A stretch of DNA of 40,735 bases from Tabrizicola fusiformis (GTDB lineage Bacteria > Pseudomonadota > Alphaproteobacteria > Rhodobacterales > Rhodobacteraceae). Location: NCBI RefSeq assembly GCF_013328815.1, contig NZ_JABUHN010000020.1, positions 1 through 40,735 of the forward strand, read 5' to 3'. Shown in pieces: positions 31,029-40,137 of this stretch (its first letter is position 1; every line of letters begins with the position of its first letter). The notes under the pieces are model-generated. The model saw only the letters and a program-made list of their open reading frames with translations, did no database searches and was not told the DNA's origin. The position numbers and the translations under genes are program-made.

Positions 31029-32333
31029 ATGGCAACATCGACAGCCTACGCCCCGAGCCAGCCCCTTGCCGAAGGAAGTGTTGGAAGCATCAGTCTGTCG
31101 GGTGGAGATAGTCCGGTATTCGCCGCTATTGCTGATGAACAGAACCGCCAGCGTAATTGCATCGAACTGATAGCCTCGGAGAACTTCGTCAGCCCCGGCG
31201 TCTTGGAAGCGCAAGGTTCGATCCTCACGAACAAATATGCCGAAGGCTATCCGCACCGGCGCTATTATGGCGGCTGTGCCAATGTCGATGTGGTGGAAGA
31301 CCTCGCCATCGAGCGGCTGAAGCAGCTTTTCGGCAGCGCCCATGCCAATGTGCAGCCGCATTCGGGCAGCCAGGCCAATCAGGCGGTATTCCTCGCGCTC
31401 CTCAATCCCGGCGACACGATCCTCGGTCTCGACCTGAAGGCCGGCGGGCATCTCACCCATGGAGCGCCGGTCAACATATCGGGGCGATGGTTCAACGTGG
31501 CGAGCTATGGCGTAGAGCCCGACAGCCACCTCATCAACATGGACCGGGTCGCAGAAGCGGCACGCGAACACCGCCCCAAGCTGCTGATCGTCGGCGGGTC
31601 AGCCTATCCGCGCGAACTCGACTTCGCACGGTTCCGTGAGATCGCTGACGATGTCGGCGCCATCCTGATGGTCGACATGGCCCATTTCGCGGGGCTGGTC
31701 GCTGGTGGCGCCTATCCTTCGCCAATGCCCCATGCCGATATTGTCACGTCCACCACGCACAAGACGCTGAGGGGCCCGCGTGGCGGCTTCGTTCTGACCA
31801 ATGATGCCGGGATCGCGAAAAAGATCGACTCTGCGGTGTTTCCCGGCCTTCAGGGCGGCCCGCTCATGCATGTGATCGCGGCCAAGGCGGTGGCTTTCGG
31901 CGAAGCCCTGCAACCATCCTTCAAGATTTATACGCAACGCGTGGTCGAGAACTGCCGCACACTTGCGGAAGTCCTGATCCAGGGTGGTCTGGCAATCACC
32001 ACAGGCGGCACCGATTGCCATCTCGCTGTCGTCGATCTGCGTCCTCTGGGTGTGACCGGCAATATCGCCGAGAAGGCGCTGGAGTCGGTCGGCATCACGC
32101 TCAACAAGAATGCCATTCCCTTCGATCCGGAAAAGCCGATGGTGACCTCCGGCATCCGTGTGGGAAGCGCTGCCGGCACCTCGCGCGGTTTTGGTCCCGA
32201 TGAGTATCGCCAAATCGCATCCCTGATCCTCGATACGCTTCACGGCGTACGCGCAGGAACGCTCGATTCCGAGCGCGGGCAGATCGCCGGCCGTGTGCGC
32301 CAACTGGTCGCGCGTTTTCCGCTGCCATATTGA
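31029..32333 (+). CDS. glyA: serine hydroxymethyltransferase
   Basis: The 434-residue PLP enzyme interconverts serine and tetrahydrofolate with glycine and methylene-tetrahydrofolate. The full family sequence is seen: [10 protein letters not shown] (46-55), NKYAEGYP (68-75), [20 protein letters not shown] with D216 and H219, and the PLP lysine K245 in [14 protein letters not shown]. The length is normal, so it should be active. GAAGGAG precedes ATG 31029. This is likely a second, accessory copy, since chromosomes carry their own glyA. It is followed by the YggS gene after 26 bases and preceded by a candidate PdxR operator. Confidence 0.93.
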   Translation: MATSTAYAPSQPLAEGSVGSISLSGGDSPVFAAIADEQNRQRNCIELIASENFVSPGVLEAQGSILTNKYAEGYPHRRYYGGCANVDVVEDLAIERLKQLFGSAHANVQPHSGSQANQAVFLALLNPGDTILGLDLKAGGHLTHGAPVNISGRWFNVASYGVEPDSHLINMDRVAEAAREHRPKLLIVGGSAYPRELDFARFREIADDVGAILMVDMAHFAGLVAGGAYPSPMPHADIVTSTTHKTLRGPRGGFVLTNDAGIAKKIDSAVFPGLQGGPLMHVIAAKAVAFGEALQPSFKIYTQRVVENCRTLAEVLIQGGLAITTGGTDCHLAVVDLRPLGVTGNIAEKALESVGITLNKNAIPFDPEKPMVTSGIRVGSAAGTSRGFGPDEYRQIASLILDTLHGVRAGTLDSERGQIAGRVRQLVARFPLPY

Positions 32334-32359
32334 ACAGCATGAGTGAGGCCAGCACTTAA

Positions 32360-33148
32360 ATGACCGCCACCCCGATGCCGGATCTTTCGCCAAAGGACAT
32401 CGCCCGCTTCGGCGACGATCCCGCCAGTCGCTTCGCCGCCAATTTGAAAAATGTTCAGGAGCGCATCGCAGCCGCCAGCCTGCGCAGCGGTCGCAGCGCC
32501 GATGCGGTGCGCCTGCTGCCCGTCACCAAGACGGTTCCGGCCCATATCCTGCGTTTCGCCTTCACCGCCGGGATCACCGATTTCGGCGAGAACAAGTTGC
32601 AGGAGGCGCGTGACAAGCAGGCTGCGCTGGCCGATCTGGCGATCCGCTGGAACATCATCGGCCACCTTCAGACCAACAAGGTGAAATACCTTGTTCGTTT
32701 CGCGTCCGAGTTCCATGCGCTGGACAGTATCCGGCTGGCCGAGGAACTGAACCGCCGCCTTGACGCGCTGGACCGCAACCTCGATGTCTTCGTGCAGGTC
32801 AACACCTCGGGCGAGGAGAGCAAATTCGGCCTGCATCCCGATGATTTTCTGCCCTTCGTCGAGCGACTGGTCGACTATCCGCGCCTCAAGCCACAAGGGC
32901 TTATGACGCTGGCGGTCTTCAGCTCCGACGCCGAGCGGGTGCGGCCGTGCTTCCGCCTGCTGCGCGAGTTGCGTGACCGCGCGCTGGCTGTCCATCCGGG
33001 GCTGACCAGGCTGTCCATGGGCATGTCGGGTGATTACGAACTGGCCATCGAGGAAGGTGCGGATGTGGTGCGCGTCGGTCAGGCCATCTTCGGCCCGCGT
33101 CCGACCGATGATGCCTTCTACTGGCCGGGCGCAATACCACTCTCATAG
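32360..33148 (+). CDS. yggS: YggS/PLPBP-family PLP homeostasis protein
   Basis: The 262-residue protein is an alanine-racemase-fold, single-domain PLP-binding protein with no known enzyme activity that keeps PLP and amino-acid pools balanced. PLP lysine K57 lies in RLLPVTKTVP. Other motifs are FGENKLQEARDK, WNIIGHLQTNKVKY, VFVQVNTSGEESKFG and LSMGMSGDYELAIEEGADVVRVGQAIFG. It has about 25 extra residues at the N-terminus (MTATPMPDLSPKDIARFGDDP) compared with typical members. It forms an operon with glyA. Confidence 0.9.
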   Translation: MTATPMPDLSPKDIARFGDDPASRFAANLKNVQERIAAASLRSGRSADAVRLLPVTKTVPAHILRFAFTAGITDFGENKLQEARDKQAALADLAIRWNIIGHLQTNKVKYLVRFASEFHALDSIRLAEELNRRLDALDRNLDVFVQVNTSGEESKFGLHPDDFLPFVERLVDYPRLKPQGLMTLAVFSSDAERVRPCFRLLRELRDRALAVHPGLTRLSMGMSGDYELAIEEGADVVRVGQAIFGPRPTDDAFYWPGAIPLS

Positions 33149-33225
33149 CCCTCTACCCAGGGGCCACGATGCCGAGCACCCTGCACGTCGCTCGGTCTAT
33201 GCTGGCTGACCGGATCGAATCGCGG

Positions 33226-34191
33226 CTAAAATCGGTCCGCCCGAACCGATCGTCCCATTTCGCTGGCGAGCGACAGCAGATTGTGAAGCGCGGTGCTGCG
33301 GTTGAACGGCGACCAGACGGCGGTAAAGGCAACCGGCTCCAGCTCGTCGGATAACGATCGGAAGGCGATGCCGGTCGTCGGCAGCAGTGCCGTGGCTGCC
33401 CCGACGATGGTGATGCCGAAGCCCTGCCCAACCATGGACAGCAGCATGCCGCGCCCTACGTCGAAACGCAGGATTGGCGGCGCAGGCCAGCGTCCGGCGA
33501 AGCGCAGCATAATGTGGTCATGAACCTGCGGGCCAGTGCCGCCATGGCGGACGAGAAAGGTCTCGCCCACCAGATCGGCCCATGTAATTGCCGATTGCCC
33601 GGCAAGACGATGCTGTTCCGGCAGCACCGCCACCAGCGGTTCGGTCCAGATCGGGCGGGTATGGCAGTCGGGCAATTCAAGCTTGCCCGCGACGAACACC
33701 ACATCCAGCCGGTCGGCGCGAAGCTGGATGACCGCATCGCGGGCCGTGCCTTCGTTCATCTCGACCTCGATGCCGGGATGGGTTTTGCGATACTGCGCGA
33801 TCAGCTCGGCGAGGAAGCTGCCGGGGATCAGGGCATGGATGCCGATACGGATGCGACCACATTTCCCTGTCGCTGCCATGCCTGCTGTCTTCACCGCATG
33901 GTCAAGATGATCGACGCCGGCAGCTATCCGCTCGACGAAAAGGCGTCCTGCCTCGGTCAGCCTGACGCCGCGTGCGTGACGCTCGAACAGAAGGATGCCA
34001 AGGTCTTCCTCCAGCGCCTTCACGCGGGCGCTGACGCTGGATTGCGCTACGCCGAGCGCATTGGCGGCGTGGCGGAAGTTCAGATGTTCGGCGACGGCAA
34101 GCGTCTGAATCAGTGACGCGAGGGGAATGCGACCGCCGAGAATTTGAGACGATCTATCCGGATGCGCATTTTTCAGACGCCGCCGTCGCAT
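33226..34191 (-). CDS. LysR family transcriptional regulator
   Basis: The 321-residue protein has an N-terminal winged helix (TLAVAEHLNFRHAANALGVAQSSVSARVKALEEDLGILLFERHARGVRLTEAG). A substrate-binding domain follows (GRIRIGIHALIPGSFLAELIAQYRKTHPGIEVEM, LDVVFVAG). The ATG at 34191 adds a 20-residue basic extension before the helix-turn-helix. It lies 9 bases downstream of the MFS gene, as the last gene of the doxX-MFS operon. The effector is unknown. Confidence 0.87.
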   Translation of the reverse strand: MRRRRLKNAHPDRSSQILGGRIPLASLIQTLAVAEHLNFRHAANALGVAQSSVSARVKALEEDLGILLFERHARGVRLTEAGRLFVERIAAGVDHLDHAVKTAGMAATGKCGRIRIGIHALIPGSFLAELIAQYRKTHPGIEVEMNEGTARDAVIQLRADRLDVVFVAGKLELPDCHTRPIWTEPLVAVLPEQHRLAGQSAITWADLVGETFLVRHGGTGPQVHDHIMLRFAGRWPAPPILRFDVGRGMLLSMVGQGFGITIVGAATALLPTTGIAFRSLSDELEPVAFTAVWSPFNRSTALHNLLSLASEMGRSVRADRF

Positions 34192-34200
34192 GGTGGCAGG

Positions 34201-35622
34201 CTACTTTTTCGTTGCCACGCCAGCGGCGAAGATGCCTAACAGGGTAAGAAGCGCGATGCCGAGCGTAACATAGCGAGCGGAATCCACCGCAGATTCCCCG
34301 CCTGCCGCCATCAGCGTGCCGGCGAGCGCAGAGGTGATCGAGAAAGCAATAAGTTGTGTGATGGTGATCGCAGCGGCAGCCTTACCCCCTTCGGCGGAGT
34401 CGTGGGTACTGCTCATCGCGGCCACACCGAGCAGCGGCCATGCCAGTCCGATGCCGATGCCAGCGAATGCGAGGACGGCCGCCCAAATCAGCACCATCGC
34501 AATATCGGCACCGGCGACCTGTAGAAGCCCATATCCGATCAGCCCGGCCGTCAGCAGCAATGGGCCGACGCGGATAGCCCGGCGGCGGCCGCTCTCACTC
34601 TTGACCGACACCACGAAAAGCTGAGCGATGACCCACGCCAACGAGAGAACCGCGCCGAGAAATCCTGCGATCAGCGGGGAGAGGCCAGCCAATTGTTGGC
34701 CGAACAGCGGAATGAAGTTCTCCACCATCACGCCCGCGCTCAAGGCAGCAACCGTGAGATAGACCCATTTCAGGGAGTTGCCGCGCCGATAGGTGATGTG
34801 CGGAAGGATGGTCTCTTTTGCCCGCCGCTCCACGACGACGAACAGCCAGAGCAGCACTAGACCGATCCCGACCATTGCCAGCGTCGGCCAGCCTATCGGC
34901 ACGATGGCGCTGAGGCTGATAGCGATGGTGGCAAGGACAAGCGGAATGAGAGAGGCAACGGGAACAGGCGAACGATGCCCCGAGCCGGCCATGCGGCCGA
35001 ACGCGCGCTGAGCGATGATTCCAAACAGCAGCGAAACCACCGCAAGCGCACCGTAGGACCAGCGCCAGAGTCCGAGTTCCGCGAACACACCGCCAAGGGC
35101 CGGCCCGAACAGCGTTCCCAAGCCCCACATGGCTGACACGACGCCGGTTGCTCGCGCCCAATGGCGTTCGGGGAGTGCGGCACGGATCACCGCGTAGCCA
35201 AGCCCTGCCAGCAAACCGCCGCCCAGTCCTTGCACGACGCGACCGACGATCAGCAGTTCCATCGTTGGGCTGGCGGCATTGGCCGCTGCGCCGAGCGCGA
35301 AGACGACGAACGCCGTAACATAGGCAAGCGCCGGCCCCTTCCAGTCGAGGATACGGCTGACAAACAGCGAGGCTACGATTGCCGAGATAACGAACGCAGT
35401 CGTCACCCACGCATAATATTGCTGCCCGCCAATATCCGCGACGATGGAGGGCATCAGTGCGGCGGTGAAATAGAGGTTCATGGCATAGAGCAGCACGCCG
35501 CTTGCCATGACCAGAACAATGGCGAGGTGGCGGCCGGACAGAAGATCGGACCATCCGTCCAGATGCGCCGCAGGCGCATTTGCGGGATCGGCCGAACCGG
35601 CCGGAGTAGGTGAGCTATTCAT
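34201..35622 (-). CDS. MFS multidrug-type transporter
   Basis: The protein is 473 aa with about 14 hydrophobic segments, typical of the DHA2-like drug:proton antiporters. MFS motifs are SRILDWKGPALAYV and the motif C region GLGTLFGPALGGVFAE. ATG 35622 follows GGAGAA. The order doxX, MFS, LysR on one strand and TetR divergent suggests control by TetR of an efflux operon. The substrate is unknown. Confidence 0.88.
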   Translation of the reverse strand: MNSSPTPAGSADPANAPAAHLDGWSDLLSGRHLAIVLVMASGVLLYAMNLYFTAALMPSIVADIGGQQYYAWVTTAFVISAIVASLFVSRILDWKGPALAYVTAFVVFALGAAANAASPTMELLIVGRVVQGLGGGLLAGLGYAVIRAALPERHWARATGVVSAMWGLGTLFGPALGGVFAELGLWRWSYGALAVVSLLFGIIAQRAFGRMAGSGHRSPVPVASLIPLVLATIAISLSAIVPIGWPTLAMVGIGLVLLWLFVVVERRAKETILPHITYRRGNSLKWVYLTVAALSAGVMVENFIPLFGQQLAGLSPLIAGFLGAVLSLAWVIAQLFVVSVKSESGRRRAIRVGPLLLTAGLIGYGLLQVAGADIAMVLIWAAVLAFAGIGIGLAWPLLGVAAMSSTHDSAEGGKAAAAITITQLIAFSITSALAGTLMAAGGESAVDSARYVTLGIALLTLLGIFAAGVATKK

Positions 35623-35647
35623 CGGGGATTCTCCGAAAGGGGAAGGT

Positions 35648-36010
35648 TCAGTCGGCTGCGCGCCGGACGGCCAAGGACAGGCCCAGCACGACCAGCGAGA
35701 CGAGCAGGACAATGCTGGGAGCGACTGCATGGCCGTAATCGGCGTTCACCAGTGTTGTGAGAGACGCGGCAGCCATCACTATCGCCCCAAGCCCGGCTCC
35801 ATAGGGCCGCGAGCCAGCGCGAATCAGCAACAGCCCAGCGGCCAGCTCGAGAATGGCGGTGATGTAATGGAACCAGTCGGGGTAACCCCAAGCCACATAG
35901 GCCGCCGCATTTTCCTCTGAGATGAAGATGTTGCCGTAAGCGCCGAAGAGAAAGAAAGCCGCCAGTAGCCAAGCCAGGCTGGTCGCTATGATCGGAAGGG
36001 GTCTGTTCAT
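35648..36010 (-). CDS. DoxX-like small membrane protein
   Basis: The 120-residue protein has four hydrophobic segments. ILELAAGLLLIRAGSRPYGAGLGAIVMAAASLTTLVN fits the DoxX-like group (possibly DoxX_2 type). These small membrane proteins often join redox- or drug-responsive operons, with no agreed function. ATG 36010 (MNRPLPIIATSLAW) is preferred to the GTG four codons upstream. It is the first gene after the TetR operator. Confidence 0.78.
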   Translation of the reverse strand: MNRPLPIIATSLAWLLAAFFLFGAYGNIFISEENAAAYVAWGYPDWFHYITAILELAAGLLLIRAGSRPYGAGLGAIVMAAASLTTLVNADYGHAVAPSIVLLVSLVVLGLSLAVRRAAD

Positions 36011-36085
36011 GTGGCCTCGCACCTTGGAAATCGGACCGGCTGAGGCAGCATAGGACTGGACTCACCAGCCGTTCCGACATAGATT

Positions 36086-36142
36086 GAATGCTCACTCTAG
36101 TTATGATCGGCGTGCGGTCAAGATATATTAGAGCGATCATTC
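36086..36142. promoter_or_regulatory. candidate TetR operator, inverted pair
   Basis: GAATGCTCACTCTAG (36086-36100) has an inverted partner at 36128-36142 (GAATGATCGCTCTAA on the minus strand), 12 of 15 bases the same. Each half is itself nearly palindromic (GAATG/CTC), as in TetR sites. The pair lies between the divergent doxX and TetR genes. Confidence 0.55.
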
Positions 36143-36160
36143 TATCTTTATGGAGGTCCC

Positions 36161-36760
36161 ATGGTCCGCAAGCGCGTTCCCGAGCAGCATGAAGGCAGAC
36201 GGCAGGAGATTCTCGCAGCGGCACATCGGTGCTTCCTGCGCCATGGTCTGCAAGGCGCGTCGATTTCGATGATCTGCAAAGAGGCGGCAATGAGCCCCGG
36301 CCACCTCTATCACTACTTCCCTAGCAAGGACGCGATCATTGAGCAGATGGCGGATGATTACCTTGCCAGCCTCCACAGCCATTTCAGCGGCCACCCTGAA
36401 GGCGAACAGACGGCAACTGTTCTGCTATCGGAATTGTGGAGCATGAAGGGGTGGGATGATCTCGGTCATTGCCGCATTCTGTTCGAGTTGTTGGCAGAAG
36501 CGGGACGCAACGAAAGAATCAGAGCCATCCTCAAAGAGAACACCGATGGTGTTCGAACATTGCTGACAGAAGCGCTGACAGCCGGCCAGGCACGTGGCGA
36601 AGTCGATTCCGGTCTTGATCCAAAGCACACGAGCGCGGTTTTGGTGGCGGTCCTTGATGCCGCGCCGATGCTGCCGTTGATGACAGCGGACCTTGACTTC
36701 GAGGAGAGCCGCAAATTGATCACGACCATGGTCGGCCGATTTCTGAAGCCTCAACAATGA
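36161..36760 (+). CDS. TetR/AcrR family repressor
   Basis: The 199-residue repressor has an N-terminal TetR helix-turn-helix (RRQEILAAAHRCFLRHGLQGASISMICKEAAMSPGHLYHYFPSKDAIIEQ) and a variable ligand-binding helical part. GGAGG precedes ATG 36161. It is divergent from doxX-MFS-LysR and probably represses both sides through the repeat pair in the 150-base gap. The ligand is unknown. Confidence 0.92.
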   Translation: MVRKRVPEQHEGRRQEILAAAHRCFLRHGLQGASISMICKEAAMSPGHLYHYFPSKDAIIEQMADDYLASLHSHFSGHPEGEQTATVLLSELWSMKGWDDLGHCRILFELLAEAGRNERIRAILKENTDGVRTLLTEALTAGQARGEVDSGLDPKHTSAVLVAVLDAAPMLPLMTADLDFEESRKLITTMVGRFLKPQQ

Positions 36761-36854
36761 GGCGGATCATGAAAATGGAGGATGGCGGCCGGTCGAAGCA
36801 TTGGTGCCAGTCGCGCCAAAAACTTCCTTTTGACGTCGCGGATCGCGTCAAGTC

Positions 36855-37490
36855 ATGACAGATGTTTCACAATTAACCGCGCCCAACTTGTTCGGCTTGC
36901 AAGCATTTCTGGCGCTGTGTCTCTACACAGCCGTAACATCGGTCACGCCCGGACCGAACAACATGATGGTGCTCGCATCCGGTGTTAATTTCGGCATTCG
37001 GCGGACATTGCCACATATTGCGGGCATCAGCATTGGTTTCGCCGCGATGGTCGTCATCATCGGGATGGGCCTTGGAGTGATTTTCGAGGCGTATCCCATG
37101 CTCAACATCGTCCTGCGGTGGGTAGGCGGCGCCTATCTTCTGTATCTGGCATGGAAGATCGCCGGGGCCGCAGCACCGGAGGATGCAGAAAGATCGGCTG
37201 CCAGACCCTTGGGCTTCATTGGCGCTGCTGCGTTCCAATGGTTCAACCCCAAGGCATGGGTCATGGCGCTCGGTGCCGTCGCCACTTATCTTCCGGGTTC
37301 CCCCTCGCTGTCGTCCGTGGCCGCAGCTGCGCTGCTGATGGCAGTGATCAACGCGCCCTGCGTCGGCATCTGGGCGGCGTTCGGTGTCGGCCTCCGCCGG
37401 CTTCTTACGGAGCCTATGAAGCTGCGCGCCTTCAATCTCACCATGGCAACGCTGCTGGTTGTCTCACTCTATCCGATCTTCGTGGCATAG
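36855..37490 (+). CDS. LysE/RhtB-family amino-acid exporter
   Basis: The 211-residue membrane protein has six hydrophobic segments and the family start VTSVTPGPNNMMVLASGVNFGIRRTLPHIAGISIGFA. The segments WVGGAYLLYLAWKIA and FQWFNPKAWVMALGAVATY are typical. It exports amino acids or analogues. The stop (TAG, 37488-37490) is followed at once by the ATG of the small P-loop protein, so the two are likely cotranscribed and coupled. Confidence 0.88.
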   Translation: MTDVSQLTAPNLFGLQAFLALCLYTAVTSVTPGPNNMMVLASGVNFGIRRTLPHIAGISIGFAAMVVIIGMGLGVIFEAYPMLNIVLRWVGGAYLLYLAWKIAGAAAPEDAERSAARPLGFIGAAAFQWFNPKAWVMALGAVATYLPGSPSLSSVAAAALLMAVINAPCVGIWAAFGVGLRRLLTEPMKLRAFNLTMATLLVVSLYPIFVA

Positions 37491-38039
37491 ATGACAAATG
37501 CTGAACACATGATCGTCGTGACTGGTGGTCCCGGTTCCGGCAAAAGCAGTCTGATCGATGCCATGGCACAGCGTGGCTTACGCACCATGCCCGAGGCCGG
37601 CAGGGCGATCATTCGAGACCAGATCAAGATCGGCGGTAAAGCTTTGCCTTGGGCGGATCGCGCACTCTTCGCCGAACTCATGTTGGGCTGGGAGTTGCGT
37701 TCCTATCAGGACGCTCTTCAAAGTGATGAGCCTGTCCTTATGGATCGTGGAATACCGGATGTTGTTGGTTATCTCACACTCTGCGGGCTACCTGTGCCTG
37801 CTCATTTCGAAGCGGCGGCCAAAACCTACCCTTACAATAAGCGGGTTTTCCTCGCCCCGTATTGGGACGCCATCTTCACGCAGGACACTGAGCGCAAACA
37901 GGGCAGGCAAGAGGCCGAGGCGACCGCCAAGGTTATGGCAGAGACTTACAGCAGGCTTGGCTATCAGATAGTCAAGCTCCCGCTGGTGGGGGTCGAGCAG
38001 CGTGCCGACTTTGTTATCGATAATCTACGAACCTTATGA
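37491..38039 (+). CDS. AAA/P-loop small kinase-like protein
   Basis: The 182-residue protein has a Walker A motif GGPGSGKSS (12-20) near the N-terminus and a D-R motif in VLMDRGIPDVVGYL (Walker B-like). The pattern fits the AAA_28-type small nucleoside or metabolite kinases. The substrate is unknown. It begins directly after the LysE-family stop, without its own clear ribosome site. Confidence 0.8.
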   Translation: MTNAEHMIVVTGGPGSGKSSLIDAMAQRGLRTMPEAGRAIIRDQIKIGGKALPWADRALFAELMLGWELRSYQDALQSDEPVLMDRGIPDVVGYLTLCGLPVPAHFEAAAKTYPYNKRVFLAPYWDAIFTQDTERKQGRQEAEATAKVMAETYSRLGYQIVKLPLVGVEQRADFVIDNLRTL

Positions 38040-38138
38040 CCTGACGTTGTCATGCGCCAGTTTCCTGAAACTATATTTTGACAGCTATAATGAGAAGGAT
38101 GAGCTGTCACTTCTCTGTCTCCCCGAAGTGGTCTTTCG

Positions 38139-38867
38139 TTACAGCGAAATCCCCCTCTGCCGGCCCAACTGCCACGACACTGAACCGCCCTGCACGACGC
38201 CCATGACCTCGCGGCCGAGCTGGCGGTCGATGACCGGCCGCCACGGGACTAAAGTAAATTCATGGGATTTCTCGACCACGGCAAACTTGCCACTTGATAG
38301 CTGCACGGTGCCTGTGAACTTGCCGCTGACGTTCTCGCCGTCCGTGGCGGCGCGGAACGGCAGCCCCTTGCTCTCGGCCATCTCTGCGCCGACGCGGGCA
38401 ACCTCGCGCTCGCGCAGAGTGGCGAGAAGGCTGCGCCGATAGAAGATGCGGCCGTTCCGCGCTCGGGTGGCGTCGCCCTGTTCGATATGATGCTCGCGGC
38501 GCTGGTCCATCGCTTCGCGCACCTGCTGGCCGAAGCCGGTCGGGGCAAGGTCGGCCGTCTCGCCATGGATCAGCCGCCGGTCCAGCCAGGTCGCGCCGTC
38601 CGATCCGATCTGCTTGCCTAGATCAACCGGGGACAGGACGCGAACGCTGGCCTGCCGGTCGCGGCCGGCATCGTAGGCGGCGGCGCGGTTGACCAGATCA
38701 TCGGGGATGCGCCATTGGTCTGCGTCGATCCGTTCGACGATCCCGGCCCGGCGCAGCGCCTCCAGTCGGCGGACATGGGCATCGACATAGCCCTCACACA
38801 CGCTGTTCCTGGCGAGCCATCCCGGCGTCATCGGGACGGCGAACTCCGTCTCGCTGTATCTGCTCAA
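38139..38867 (-). pseudogene. DUF3363 relaxase, C-terminal fragment
   Basis: The 242-residue stretch contains RVLSPVDLGKQIGSDGATWLDRRLIHGETADLAPTGFGQQVREAMDQRREH. It also has LPFRAATDGENVSGKFTGTVQLSSGKFAVVEKSHEFTLVPWRPVIDRQLGREVMG. This is the conserved C-terminus of VirD2-like relaxases with DUF3363, used in conjugation. The N-terminal nicking domain is absent, and the frame starts only at a TTG. It is a remnant of a mobilisation module, cut at about 38868. Confidence 0.75.
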
Positions 38868-39137
38868 CCCTCGGGCAAACGGCGACGTGATGGTAACGGA
38901 AATGCTCTATGTTAAGCCGACACGTAGCATTCTGGTCGTCACCTCGATCTCGGTGCATAACCCCCTCGGTGCCAGTCGGGCCGCCAAGTTTCTGGCCTGG
39001 AGCGATGAACCAAGCACCGGATTGGTCAGCTCCGCATTGAACCCGGTCTTGATGGGTGTGGCGCTGCTCGGCACCCCTGCACTGTGCTCGATGTCCTGAA
39101 CTGCCCCGGAGAGGTTGCGCCGCGAATAGCGGCCGCC
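38868..39137. other. junction region, no gene recognised
   Basis: Open frames occur on both strands (for example a minus-strand stretch ending NPVLGSSLQARNLAARLAPRGLCTEIEV). None has a start codon with a ribosome site and a recognised family. The region lies between the relaxase fragment and the IS5-like remnant and is probably a scar. Confidence 0.35.
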
Positions 39138-39256
39138 AGACGGTCCGGATCTCGTGATGCGATCCGTTCACCGAACGCTTTCAAGGACCTCATCTTCGCT
39201 TCGACCCGACTTTCGGCATGACATCCTGTCCAGCGTCTACAGGCGGCTCGACCCAA
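39138..39256 (-). pseudogene. IS5-like transposase, C-terminal remnant
   Basis: The frame reads RRWTGCHAESRVEAKMRSLKAFGERIASRDPDR, which I recall as the end part of an IS5-group DDE transposase carrying the catalytic glutamate region. Homology seems to stop abruptly after DPDR, where the usual QTAE and the last 25 residues are missing. No start or terminal repeat is seen. Confidence 0.45.
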
Positions 39257-39685
39257 GCGTAGGATCGGGCGGAGGATATCGTTGCGAGCAGCGGCGGCGG
39301 GGCAACCCTATCCGCCAACTCGAAGGCCAACCAGGTCGGAAAACGATGGTGGCAAAACGGTACATTTCAATAAGGAGAACGACCGATCAAGGTCGGCTCA
39401 CCCTATGTGATTGCGCGTTGGCGGCAGTTCTCTGACCAACCGGCTCCCTTGAACACTGCGCGGTGATTGGTATTGTATCGCTCGGGTCGCACCTCACGTG
39501 CGGCTCGGGGCGTGAGAACCCCTTCAAGACAGCGGCTCTCTGTAGTGCAGCCGTTACCCGCACTCCTCGACCTCTTCGGTCGGGGAGGCTTACGCGCATG
39601 TCCAAGGCCTCGCGGCCCAAAGGTGTAAGCGGTCTTTCTGTCTTGAAGACTTCTCAACTCCCCGATCACAGATCAGGGGAGCGAA
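39257..39685. other. long intergenic leader before the XRE gene
   Basis: No gene is recognised in these 430 bases. The DNA holds several GC-rich inverted repeats, such as a stem near 39565-39590 (CTCCTCGACC with GGTCGGGGAG) and the hairpin at 39658-39681. A hairpin of the CGCAC-CTCA-CGTGCG type occurs at about 39487-39502. A group II intron tail was considered but not supported. Confidence 0.4.
39658..39681 (+). promoter_or_regulatory. hairpin that covers the XRE ribosome binding site
   Basis: CTCCCC (39658-39663) pairs with GGGGAG (39676-39681), and GATC (39664-39667) with GATC (39671-39674), around an ACA loop. The right arm is the Shine-Dalgarno sequence for ATG 39686, four bases downstream. 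The structure could block translation until it opens. Confidence 0.55.
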
Positions 39686-40111
39686 ATGGCAAACCGTTTT
39701 CGCAGCATCTACCCGATCAACCAGATGAGCGAGGGCATGCACAGAGACATCGACATCATATTGGGCGAGCAAATCCGCGATCTTCGTCGTGCACAAGGGA
39801 TATCGCTTGCAGATCTGGGAGACGAAGTCGGTGTCAGCTACCAACAAATGCAGAAATATGAAGCCGGGGTTAACAGCCTGAGTGTTTCAAAATTTGTTCA
39901 AATTTCGAAGCTTTTCAGCCAGGAGCCTTCGAAGCTGCTCAAGCTCACTTTGGCTTCGCCCGATACCCGCTGCGATCCTTTAAACCGCAGCTTCGTTTCT
40001 GATCAACACATGTGCGGAGAAAGAAGTCGGCTGAGAGAGGCCTATTTCGCACTGGCTTTGAAAACGCGGCTGACATTCCTCCACCTTCTGGAAGCCGTTG
40101 CCCGGCCTTAG
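39686..40111 (+). CDS. XRE/Cro-type helix-turn-helix regulator
   Basis: The 141-residue protein has a helix-turn-helix at about residues 25-80 (LGEQIRDLRRAQGISLADLGDEVGVSYQQMQKYEAGVNSLSVSKFVQIS) of the Cro/C1 type. The C-terminal half ends in REAYFALALKTRLTFLHLLEAVARP. ATG 39686 has AGGGGAG in a hairpin; ATGs at 39725 and 39737 are alternatives, the latter with GCGAGG upstream. It is convergent with the protease fragment. Its target is unknown. Confidence 0.85.
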   Translation: MANRFRSIYPINQMSEGMHRDIDIILGEQIRDLRRAQGISLADLGDEVGVSYQQMQKYEAGVNSLSVSKFVQISKLFSQEPSKLLKLTLASPDTRCDPLNRSFVSDQHMCGERSRLREAYFALALKTRLTFLHLLEAVARP

Positions 40112-40137
40112 CGCTGCATCAGAAGCGCGTGTAGCTT

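Noticed and set aside
38079..38092. TTGACA close to TATAAT
   Set aside because: Only two bases separate the hexamers, so it cannot be a normal promoter.
38887..39099. Plus-strand frame of 70 codons (MMVTEMLYVKPTRS)
   Set aside because: No ribosome site, no recognised family, and an equally long frame on the other strand.
39480..39520. Group II intron domain V-like hairpin with GTGCGGCTC
   Set aside because: The stem lacks the usual GAAA loop and full domain V pattern, and there is no reverse transcriptase gene nearby.
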